From JADKCL01 sp046050405 (GTDB lineage Bacteria; Bacteroidota; Bacteroidia; J057; JADKCL01): 7,326 nucleotides of DNA. This document shows positions 1 to 7,326 of this stretch, piece by piece. A model generated the notes under the pieces. That model made no database searches and had not been told where the DNA came from. It saw only the letters and a program-made list of their open reading frames with translations. The translations under genes and the position numbers were made by a program. The DNA is taken from the NCBI GenBank assembly GCA_046050405.1, contig JBJOPY010000091.1:1-7326 (forward strand). The letters are read 5' to 3'. Positions within the stretch are counted from its first letter, which is position 1. Every line of letters starts with the position of its first letter.

Positions 1-325
1 TGATGCAGGTGAAGGCGACCATGATGAAGAGGATCATCTGCTGGAAGGCGAAGCGGCTGCCTCCCCCGGCATACGCAAGCCTCCGCAGCCGAGGGCAGGG
101 TTTGTTCGCGGCACGCCGGGCATGGCCCATGATCCGCTTCACGGAGGCCTCCGCCGGTGCCAGCTCCACAGGCCGAAGGCCCTCCTGCGTTGCATTCAGG
201 GCCTCAAACCTCTCCTGAAGGGCCTCGTCCCCGGCCAGCGCGTGCAGAAACGCATCTTGCTCTTGCGGGGTCATCTCGCTGTAGAGAAACCGCAGGATGT
301 CGTCCTCAGTGAATTTGTTCCGCAT
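1..325 (-). CDS. Membrane protein co-encoded with ECF sigma factor, possible anti-sigma (partial, C-terminus cut)
   Basis: Partial gene: it starts at the ATG at 325-323 and is still open at the left edge, with 108 codons visible. The product begins MRNKFTEDDILRFLYSEMTP, an acidic helical start, and stays polar to about residue 60. A basic stretch follows (about residues 63-91, rich in Arg), and then a hydrophobic segment from about residue 92 to the edge (FAFQQMILFIMVAFTCI) that reads as a membrane helix. The start lies inside the last codons of the sigma gene, overlapping it by 20 bases in another frame, so the two are very probably co-transcribed and translationally coupled. Small single-helix membrane proteins commonly sit directly behind ECF sigma genes in Bacteroidota, and a role in holding or regulating the sigma factor is a reasonable inference. 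I see no zinc-binding HxxxCxxC anti-sigma motif, so function is unproven. Confidence 0.75.
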   Translation of the reverse strand, partial: MRNKFTEDDILRFLYSEMTPQEQDAFLHALAGDEALQERFEALNATQEGLRPVELAPAEASVKRIMGHARRAANKPCPRLRRLAYAGGGSRFAFQQMILFIMVAFTCI

Positions 326-920
326 TGCGATCTTCCATGGTCCTGCCCACCCCTGCACACTTGCGCAGACAAGCCAAGGCATAGCGCATCCTGCCGAGGG
401 CGGTATTGATACTGACGCCCTGCACCTCTGCGATCTCCTGGAAGCTCATGCCGGCATAGTGGCGCATGACCAGCACCTCCCGCTGCTTTTCGGGGATTCG
501 CTGGATCAGGTGTCGTACATACGCTGCGTTTTCCTGGTGGATGATCCGGTCCTCGATGCTGAGCTCCGTCCGGTAGGCGACGGTGTCGGACAGGTCGTAT
601 CCACCGTTTTCCCGCAGCATCTGCGGCCCTCGCCTTTCCCTCCGGTATTCGTCGATGGCGAAGTTCCGGGCAATGCGCACGGCCCAGGCCATGAACTTGC
701 CTTTCTCGTCGTATTGGTCTGCCTGGATCAGGCGGATGAGCTTGATCATGGTCTCCTGGAAGATGTCCTCCGCCTGCTCCCGGTCCCTGACGATCAGGAA
801 GATGGTCGTGAAGATGCGGTTCTGATGGCGTTCCATGAGCCTGGCAAAGGCATCCCCGTCGCCTCCCCTGAACGCCCGCACGAGTTCAGTGTCTTCCTGG
901 GGTGAGAGGGGGTTGCGCAT
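306..920 (-). CDS. RNA polymerase ECF-type sigma factor (sigma-70 family)
   Basis: A 204-residue protein of the usual ECF length. Region 2 covers about residues 22-95: a helix around RHQNRIFTTIFLIVRD, the core-binding motif DIFQETMIKL at 52-61, and the -10 recognition helix WAVRIARNFAIDEYRR at 79-94. A variable linker of about 40 residues follows. Region 4 covers about 136-187, with IPEKQREVLVMRHYAGMSFQEIAEVQGVSINTALGRMRYA forming the helix-turn-helix that reads the -35 box. It should direct core polymerase to a small set of promoters; the inducing signal cannot be read from the sequence. The ATG at 920-918 is supported by an AAGGAG Shine-Dalgarno 9 bases upstream. The downstream membrane-protein gene overlaps its 3' end by 20 bases. 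An ECF-like promoter candidate at 1025-1052 suggests autoregulation. Confidence 0.95.
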   Translation of the reverse strand: MRNPLSPQEDTELVRAFRGGDGDAFARLMERHQNRIFTTIFLIVRDREQAEDIFQETMIKLIRLIQADQYDEKGKFMAWAVRIARNFAIDEYRRERRGPQMLRENGGYDLSDTVAYRTELSIEDRIIHQENAAYVRHLIQRIPEKQREVLVMRHYAGMSFQEIAEVQGVSINTALGRMRYALACLRKCAGVGRTMEDRNAEQIH

Positions 921-929
921 GGGCCGGTT

Positions 930-935
930 CTCCTT
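930..935 (-). promoter_or_regulatory. Shine-Dalgarno of the sigma factor gene
   Basis: On the minus strand AAGGAG lies 9 bases before the ATG at 920. It decides the start of the sigma gene. It stands out because most other starts in this window, such as uvrA and the hydrolase, show no such motif, as is common in Bacteroidota. Confidence 0.7.
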
Positions 936-1024
936 TTCGATGGACAGAAATTGCCTCCGGGCCTCCGAATTTCTCCGGCTGGGTCACGGGAAAGATGTAA
1001 CTTGCGGGACGATTATATGCTCGT

Positions 1025-1052
1025 GATACGCAAGCGTTCGCAGGTAGTTACG
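1025..1052 (-). promoter_or_regulatory. Candidate ECF-type promoter for the sigma operon
   Basis: Read on the minus strand, CGTAAC (1052-1047) is followed by exactly 16 bases and then CGTATC (1030-1025). A GTAAC-like -35 box and a CGT-A -10 box with a 16-17 base spacer are typical of ECF-dependent promoters, and ECF sigma factors often transcribe their own genes. Transcription would begin near 1018, leaving a leader of about 100 bases before the ATG at 920. This is a motif match by eye only. Confidence 0.4.
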
Positions 1053-1070
1053 AATCAATAGCCTCAGACA

Positions 1071-3888
<2,818 letters not shown>

Positions 3889-3917
<29 letters not shown>

Positions 3918-4101
3918 GCAGCAGCACCCCTGCGGCGATGTAGAGGTAGAGTGCGAGCCACCGGGTGCCCGTCTTCTTCACGCGCTCCTTGCCGAAGATC
4001 AGCTGGAGCAAGATGCCGGATTGGGTGTAGCCGATGAGGAATGCGGCGACACCCGATAGTGCCAGCACCGCACCCATGAAGAGTTTGAGGGAGGTGATCA
4101 T
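3889..4101 (-). CDS. Small two-helix membrane protein of unknown function
   Basis: A 70-residue protein beginning MITSLKLFMGAVLALSGVAA. Two hydrophobic segments, about residues 5-25 and 48-68, flank a basic loop (GKERVKKTGTR, 37-47). By the positive-inside rule the loop should face the cytoplasm. The sequence ends in an almost pure leucine tail followed by proline. The ATG at 4101-4099 is chosen because the hydrophobic helix starts right behind it; the frame stays open further upstream, but there it is polar and runs antisense to the hydrolase gene. Its 3' end overlaps the end of uvrA by 29 bases, tail to tail. It is divergent from the hydrolase, with a 168-base gap between the two starts. 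I do not recognise the family and assign no function. Confidence 0.7.
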
Positions 4102-4187
4102 TTTCTCGCCGGGGTAGAGACCCGTATTGGGGATGGTAACGGATTTGACCGGGATTGGTTCGCGGCACAGCGGGTAATCCGTGTAAA

Positions 4188-4201
4188 GGATGATATCATC
4201 C
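4188..4201. promoter_or_regulatory. Perfect 14-base palindrome, candidate operator
   Basis: GGATGATATCATCC is a perfect dyad with no spacer. It sits between two divergent starts, 86 bases from the small membrane gene (start 4101) and 68 bases from the hydrolase (start 4270). Position and symmetry fit a site for a dimeric regulator acting on one or both genes. No regulator gene is adjacent and no second copy is visible in the window. Confidence 0.35.
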
Positions 4202-4257
4202 GCGATGAGAGCGGGGTGGCCGACCGTTCCAAGGCGGCCTTCCCTCCAAAATTTCCA

Positions 4258-4265
4258 TAACTTCG
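4258..4265 (+). promoter_or_regulatory. Bacteroidota-type -7 promoter element of the hydrolase gene
   Basis: TAACTTCG matches the Bacteroidota -7 consensus TAnnTTTG with one mismatch and lies 4 bases before the ATG at 4270. Boxes placed this close to the start, giving nearly leaderless transcripts, are common in this phylum. No convincing -33 TTTG box is visible about 19-21 bases upstream. Confidence 0.5.
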
Positions 4266-4269
4266 CCCC

Positions 4270-5037
4270 ATGGAGCTCAATTACAAATCCTTCGGATCCG
4301 GCCCTGCCCTCATCATCCTGCATGGGCTCTTCGGCGCGCTGGACAACTGGCAGAGCCTGGCCAGGCAGTATGCCGAGCATTACAGCGTCTTCATCGTCGA
4401 TCAGCGGAACCATGGCAAGTCCCCGCACACGGACAGCCCCTTTACCTATTCACAGCTGGCGGATGACCTCCATGAGTTCATGGGGCAGCAGGGCATCCCC
4501 ACCGCCCACCTGATCGGCCATTCCATGGGCGGCAAGACCGTGATGCAATTTGCGGTGAGGAACGAATACAGGGTGGAGAAGCTGATCGTCGCCGACATGG
4601 GCATCTCGGCCAATGACTTCCGGCACAGGGAGATCATGGACGCATTGGTGGCGTTTCCCCTGGAGACGATCCGGGACCGCAAGCAGGCCGACCAATGGCT
4701 TGCACTGCGGATTCCAGACCTCGGGGTGCGGCAGTTCTTGTTGAAAAACCTGGACCGGCGGCAGGAGGGAGGCTTCGAATGGAAATTCAACCTCGCGGTG
4801 CTGCACCGCGACTATGGGAATATCCTGGAAGGCATCTCCGCGCCCCATCCCGTGGACGTGCCGGCATTGTTCATCCGGGGCGGGAAATCCGACTATGTAC
4901 TGGACACCGACTTCCCGACGATTCGCTCACGCTTCCCGCAGGCGGAGTTTGACACGGTTCCCGGCGCAGGCCACTGGTTGCATGCGGAGGCACCCGATAT
5001 GTTTCTGGAGCGGACGATGCGGTTCCTGCGGGCATGA
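4270..5037 (+). CDS. Alpha/beta-fold hydrolase, YbfF-like esterase
   Basis: A 255-residue single-domain serine hydrolase, the length usual for this group. The oxyanion region is LHGLFGALDNW (18-28). DQRNHGKSP (44-52) is typical of the YbfF branch. The nucleophile elbow GHSMGG places the catalytic serine at S85, and GAGHWLHAE places the histidine at H235. The acid is probably D109 in VADMG, at the position I recall for the catalytic aspartate of E. coli YbfF; D208 in GGKSDYV is the classical alternative. The helical cap lies between about residues 115 and 190. There is no signal peptide, so it should act in the cytoplasm, probably on short-chain esters or acyl-CoA thioesters; the substrate is unknown. 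It stands alone, behind its own -7 box, and no conserved partner is adjacent. The MenH-like branch of the same fold is a less likely alternative. Confidence 0.92.
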   Translation: MELNYKSFGSGPALIILHGLFGALDNWQSLARQYAEHYSVFIVDQRNHGKSPHTDSPFTYSQLADDLHEFMGQQGIPTAHLIGHSMGGKTVMQFAVRNEYRVEKLIVADMGISANDFRHREIMDALVAFPLETIRDRKQADQWLALRIPDLGVRQFLLKNLDRRQEGGFEWKFNLAVLHRDYGNILEGISAPHPVDVPALFIRGGKSDYVLDTDFPTIRSRFPQAEFDTVPGAGHWLHAEAPDMFLERTMRFLRA

Positions 5038-5224
5038 GGGGGATGCGGGGAATAAAGGGCGTGCGAGGCCGGTGCTGCACAGGGGCATTCACAAGGCTGG
5101 TGCAGAACGGAATGGCAATGACAGTTCATCTGGAATGGAAGGGCATCCTCAGCCCCGTGGGTCGTCCGGGAAGTGATTTCTGGCCGGGGCTTGGCGGGTC
5201 TCGGGCGGGGCATCCCCTTTCGAT

Positions 5225-5238
5225 GATTCCCGGGAATC
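5225..5238. repeat. Perfect 14-base palindrome
   Basis: GATTCCCGGGAATC is a perfect dyad without spacer inside the non-coding stretch, about 300 bases upstream of the membrane protein gene at 5536. It could be a regulator site or chance; the sequence differs from the palindrome at 4188-4201. Confidence 0.3.
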
Positions 5239-5279
5239 CGATCCTGATTTTCGCCAACTTCGGCTCCCATCCATCCCGG

Positions 5280-5531
5280 ATGAAGAATCGCCTCCTCCTT
5301 GCCCTCATCCCGGGCACCTGTTTCATAGCCGCCCTGCAGGCAGGGCCACCCCTCACCGGCATCCATCCTCCCACCACCCCCGGTTCCCGGCGAGAGAGGG
5401 GAGAATCCATATACAATAAAATGATATTCAATTTAATAGATTCATTCAGAAGCATCTTCGCTGGAGGTGAGCGCGGCCTGCCCGCCACGCATGGAAACGG
5501 CCTTCCACTGGGTTTGATCAATCATTGGTAA
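5280..5531 (+). CDS. Doubtful small ORF with a signal-peptide-like start
   Basis: Eighty-three codons beginning MKNRLLLALIPGTCFIAALQ. A short basic N-terminus, a hydrophobic core and small residues near position 21 resemble a secretion signal. The rest is Pro-, Gly- and Arg-rich and matches nothing I know. The stop (TAA at 5529-5531) lies 4 bases before the ATG of the next gene, which would fit a two-gene operon. Against it: base composition shifts sharply in the middle, where the AT-rich island lies, there is no ribosome site, and the opposite strand is open too. Most likely it is not a gene. Confidence 0.2.
   Translation: MKNRLLLALIPGTCFIAALQAGPPLTGIHPPTTPGSRRERGESIYNKMIFNLIDSFRSIFAGGERGLPATHGNGLPLGLINHW
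5409..5447. promoter_or_regulatory. AT-rich island, possible promoter region
   Basis: About 39 bases with only about six G or C, in surroundings near 60% GC. It lies about 90-130 bases before the membrane protein gene at 5536 and may carry its promoter. I cannot find a clean TAnnTTTG box in it; TAGATTCA at about 5437-5444 is a poor match. Confidence 0.3.
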
Positions 5532-5535
5532 AGCG

Positions 5536-6006
5536 ATGCGAACAATCATTCAGGTTTTTGCGACCATTTTTCTCGTCTCCATGCTGCTCGGCAGCCTCAT
5601 CATGGTGGGTGTGAACCGCGACTGGGCGGCAGACGTGGAGGCCATGCGCAGCAATCCATTGTCCCGCCTGATCGTGGACAGCACACGGAGCGACATTCCC
5701 GATGCCTCCGCGTTTCGACTTGCCTCCTGGTTCTGGCTGATGCTCGCCTTGGCGACCGTCCCGGCAATCGTGGGTGTTTACCTGAGGAAGCATCTCCTGG
5801 GACTGGTGCTGGCGGGTGCTCTTGCGGCGGTTGTCCTGGTCACGATCTTCGCCCAGCCTTCCCTGAACGGGATCCCGGGCAATGACCCCCGCGCTACGGG
5901 GATGGCGATCGTGTTTTTCGGATTCATCGGGCTCGGGCTGCTGGTCATGCTGCATACCACGATGAGGCCGAGGACAGGCTGGACCTCGCGCCTGATGTCC
6001 GAATGA
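5536..6006 (+). CDS. Four-helix integral membrane protein of unknown function
   Basis: A 156-residue hydrophobic protein. Membrane segments are predicted by eye at about residues 5-26 (VFATIFLVSMLLGSLIMVGV), 64-83 (SWFWLMLALATVPAIVGVYL), 86-107 (HLLGLVLAGALAAVVLVTIF) and 123-142 (MAIVFFGFIGLGLLVMLHT). Between the first two is a polar loop of about 38 residues (NRDWAADVEAMRSNPLSRLIVDSTRSDIPDASAFR), probably on the outer face since the short loop after segment 2 carries the basic residues. No catalytic or transport motif is visible and I do not recognise the family. The start ATG at 5536 has no clear ribosome site, and the first helix begins right behind it. It is followed by a convergent gene, so it is probably transcribed alone or with the doubtful small ORF upstream. 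Confidence 0.8.
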   Translation: MRTIIQVFATIFLVSMLLGSLIMVGVNRDWAADVEAMRSNPLSRLIVDSTRSDIPDASAFRLASWFWLMLALATVPAIVGVYLRKHLLGLVLAGALAAVVLVTIFAQPSLNGIPGNDPRATGMAIVFFGFIGLGLLVMLHTTMRPRTGWTSRLMSE

Positions 6007-6022
6007 ATGCCGCTTCCGTGAA

Positions 6023-6043
6023 CCCGTCCAGGCGATGGACGGG
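6023..6043. other. Hairpin between convergent genes, possible weak terminator
   Basis: CCCGTCC (6023-6029) pairs perfectly with GGACGGG (6037-6043) across a 7-base loop, 17 bases after the stop of the membrane protein gene. No T-run follows on either strand, so it is not a standard intrinsic terminator. A second small stem (CTGAC with GTCAG, about 6125-6139) spans the stop codon of the opposing gene. Confidence 0.3.
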
Positions 6044-6135
6044 GGGGTGGGTCGCGTGGGGAGATCCTCCGCAGACCGGCGGTAGGCGGCGGATACTCCC
6101 GGCAATGCTCCGCGATCTGCGTCCCTGACCGGGCG

Positions 6136-6693
6136 TCAGCTCCCCTTGAAGGCCTTGAATTCCGGACTGCTGATGAAATGGAATATCCTGCGGAAGTCGA
6201 GGTAGGCGACCACGCCGGTGTTCTGGCCGACAGGGATCTCCAGGTGGCGGCAGATGGACTCCAGCAGGGGGATGTCCAGGCCGAAACCCTTCTCCATGCT
6301 GGTCAGCTTGACCGGTTTGCCGATCATCCTGCCTTCGGCGAATTTCTTCCACTTTGCCTTTGGGGAGAAATCCTTCGGTTCCGACCTGGATTTCAGGGAG
6401 GCGCGCTTGGGAGCAGGCGCCGCTGAGGAGGAGGCCCGGTCCGCCTTGGGGATGGCCTTGCAGTCATATACCCGGGTTTGCTCCCCTGCTTTCAGGAAGG
6501 CGATGACCGTCCGGTTCTCCAGGCTCGCCCAATCCGTCACAGGGAAGGGGCCCAGGAGCGTCTTCAACTTCTTGTCTTTCAGCTCCAGGATGATTCTGCT
6601 CGCATCCTCGGCCACCTTCAGGAGCTTGCCTTCGATGCGTTCATAGGAGGGATTGAGCAGCAGGCGATCCAGTGCGATGGGGAGTGACTTCAT
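6136..6693 (-). CDS. Hypothetical 185-residue two-part soluble protein
   Basis: I do not recognise this protein. Residues 1-82 alternate hydrophobic and charged residues (for example RIEGKLLKVAEDASRIILEL at 19-38) and look like a small beta-rich domain. A Ser/Ala/Pro/Lys-rich linker (about 85-112) follows. The C-terminal part (about 113-185) has a basic start (PKAKWKKFAEGRMIGKPVKL) and a hydrophobic end with VGQNTGVVAYLDFRRIFHF. There is no signal peptide or membrane helix, so it is probably cytoplasmic; the basic charge would allow nucleic acid binding, which is only a guess. The ATG at 6693-6691 overlaps the stop codon of a possible 15-codon leader ORF (ATGA). It lies downstream of the DUF502 gene on the same strand, with a 162-base gap holding its own promoter element. 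Confidence 0.78.
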   Translation of the reverse strand: MKSLPIALDRLLLNPSYERIEGKLLKVAEDASRIILELKDKKLKTLLGPFPVTDWASLENRTVIAFLKAGEQTRVYDCKAIPKADRASSSAAPAPKRASLKSRSEPKDFSPKAKWKKFAEGRMIGKPVKLTSMEKGFGLDIPLLESICRHLEIPVGQNTGVVAYLDFRRIFHFISSPEFKAFKGS

Positions 6694-6737
6694 GGTAGGA
6701 TGACGATGGCTTTATTGGGCAGAGAGGAGAATTTCAT
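6690..6737 (-). CDS. Possible 15-codon leader ORF coupled to the hypothetical gene
   Basis: On the minus strand an ATG at 6737-6735 opens a 15-codon frame (MKFSSLPNKAIVILP). Its TGA at 6692-6690 overlaps the ATG of the 185-residue gene in the classic ATGA arrangement. A -7 box, TAGCTTTG, ends only 4 bases before this ATG, the spacing also seen at the hydrolase start. If real, ribosomes would load on a nearly leaderless transcript and pass by termination-reinitiation to the main gene, which has no visible ribosome site. The peptide itself has no known counterpart. It may also be chance, with the 44 bases being a plain 5' leader. Confidence 0.35.
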   Translation of the reverse strand: MKFSSLPNKAIVILP

Positions 6738-6741
6738 CCTG

Positions 6742-6749
6742 CAAAGCTA
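6742..6749 (-). promoter_or_regulatory. Bacteroidota-type -7 promoter element
   Basis: TAGCTTTG on the minus strand matches the Bacteroidota consensus TAnnTTTG exactly. It lies 4 bases before the ATG of the candidate leader ORF and 48 bases before the ATG of the 185-residue gene. A TTTG occurs upstream but only 13 bases away, shorter than the usual spacing of about 19-21 to the -33 box, so the upstream half is unconvincing. Confidence 0.5.
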
Positions 6750-6855
6750 ATCATACTTCCTCCAAACGGGCGGAGAACCGAAACTGCCGGTGCAAATCCC
6801 TATAAGGCATCCCCTTCCGATGTCCAAGGGGCCCCCATGGTGGCGGCCTGCTGTT

Positions 6856-7326
6856 TCAGGAATTCTGCTCCGCCTGCTCCGGCGCCTTCCTGGACAGCCT
6901 CTCCTTCAGCTTGAAGAAGGGATGCTTGCGGTCCATGATGTCCTCCAGGTCGGTCACCCCTCCGCTGAGGACATACTTCATCAGTTCTGCCGCATCCACA
7001 TCCGGGAGGGGAGTGAGCAGCCGTGACGGCACGATGTACAGCTGTCCTGAGATGCTGTAGGAAAAGGGAAGATAAACGGCCACCTTTCCATCAAATTCCT
7101 TGCCGAGCTTGACCAGGTCGTCGTCGGTGACGAATCCGAACCGCTGCAATTCGACCTCCTGGCTCATCCGGACAAGGACAGGCTTGTTGAACCGCTTTTT
7201 CTCACCGACAAAGGCCTCCATCAGGTCCTTGATGGAGCTGTAAACGAACTTGAGCCCGGGGGTATTAGAGAGCAATTCCTCGAAGACCATGAACAGTGGC
7301 TTCAGGACGATCGTCTGCGCCAGGAC
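6856..7326 (-). CDS. DUF502 family membrane protein (partial, N-terminus missing)
   Basis: The frame is open to the right edge, so 156 C-terminal codons are visible and the start lies outside. The family is recognised from SNTPGLKFVYSSIKDLMEAF (matching the usual 'IPLVRSIYSAVKQV' stretch), then KPVLVRM...RFGFVTDD, then VAVYLPFSYSISGQLYIVPSRLLTPLPDVDAAELMKYVLSGGV, which corresponds to the conserved block with the serine-glycine turn, the VP motif and the final ISGG. DUF502 proteins are about 200 residues with two N-terminal membrane helices; those are missing here, as expected from the cut. The family is widespread in bacteria and includes the plant LIKE COV proteins; its molecular role is not established. 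The C-terminal extension (about the last 35 residues) is charged. No terminator is obvious before the next gene. Confidence 0.88.
   Translation of the reverse strand, partial: VLAQTIVLKPLFMVFEELLSNTPGLKFVYSSIKDLMEAFVGEKKRFNKPVLVRMSQEVELQRFGFVTDDDLVKLGKEFDGKVAVYLPFSYSISGQLYIVPSRLLTPLPDVDAAELMKYVLSGGVTDLEDIMDRKHPFFKLKERLSRKAPEQAEQNS

Larger units (their letters stand above)
5038..5535. other. Long stretch without a convincing gene
   Basis: 498 bases separate the hydrolase from the next membrane protein gene. The first part (to about 5220) is GC-rich; I see only a weak inverted repeat there (CTGCAC at 5075-5080 with GTGCAG at 5100-5105), with no T-run. It then holds a perfect palindrome (5225-5238), a low-confidence small ORF (5280-5531) and an AT-rich island (about 5409-5447). 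Both strands have open frames here, but their products are rich in Arg, Pro and Gly without recognisable motifs, as expected from GC-rich non-coding DNA. Confidence 0.6.

Noticed and set aside
297..905. Open frame of 202 codons on the plus strand opposite the sigma factor gene
   Set aside because: The minus strand encodes an unmistakable ECF sigma factor over the same bases; the plus-strand product has no recognisable motif.
996..1028. Plus-strand TGTAAC followed by CGTGAT as an ECF promoter for uvrA
   Set aside because: The spacer between GTAAC and CGT is 20 bases, too long for an ECF promoter; the minus-strand candidate has the right 16 bases.
71..1035. The 10-base word ATACGCAAGC occurs at 71-80 and 1026-1035
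   Set aside because: One copy is inside a coding region and flanks do not match; a single shared 10-mer in 7 kb is expected by chance.
921..1070. SOS (LexA) box in front of uvrA
   Set aside because: I searched the gap by eye and found no CTG-N10-CAG or GAAC-N4-GTTC type site.
5126..5521. Minus-strand open frame of 131 codons in the gene-poor gap
   Set aside because: Product is dominated by Arg, Pro and Gly with no motif, lacks a ribosome site, and overlaps equally open frames on the plus strand.
6821..6840. Near-palindrome CCAAGGGGCCCCCATGG after the DUF502 gene as a terminator
   Set aside because: It has no loop, contains a mismatch and is not followed by a T-run, so it is unlikely to act as an intrinsic terminator.

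Overview
This window looks like ordinary chromosomal DNA from a GC-rich member of the Bacteroidota, roughly 60% GC by eye. The lineage call rests on three things. The UvrA sequence matches the Bacteroidota type as I know it. An ECF sigma factor overlaps a small single-helix membrane protein. Two starts carry Bacteroidota-style -7 boxes (TAACTTCG and TAGCTTTG, against the consensus TAnnTTTG) only 4 bases before an ATG. The genus cannot be told from the sequence.

Left part (1-1070): a minus-strand ECF sigma operon. The sigma-70-family factor (306-920) has a clear Shine-Dalgarno. It overlaps by 20 bases the start of a partial gene that runs off the left edge (start codon at 325) and encodes an acidic N-terminal region followed by a membrane helix, a plausible membrane partner or regulator of the sigma factor. 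The 150-base gap to uvrA holds an ECF-like promoter candidate pointing at the sigma gene (GTAAC-N16-CGTAT).

Centre (1071-5037): uvrA on the plus strand with a TTG start, encoding a full-length excinuclease ATPase. A 70-residue two-helix membrane protein on the minus strand overlaps its 3' end tail to tail. Divergent from that small gene is a YbfF-like alpha/beta hydrolase with a nearly leaderless promoter. A perfect 14-base palindrome lies between these two divergent genes.

Right part (5038-7326): a 498-base stretch with no convincing gene, containing a second 14-base palindrome, a weak signal-peptide-like small ORF and a very AT-rich island. Then come a four-helix membrane protein of unknown function (plus strand), a convergent 185-residue orphan protein preceded by a possible 15-codon leader ORF with an ATGA overlap, and the C-terminal part of a DUF502 membrane protein cut by the right edge.

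I see no mobile element, CRISPR array, RNA gene or defence system, and no clear undescribed multi-gene system. The best leads are the tiny leader ORF at 6690-6737, the ECF promoter candidate, and the palindrome between the divergent genes.
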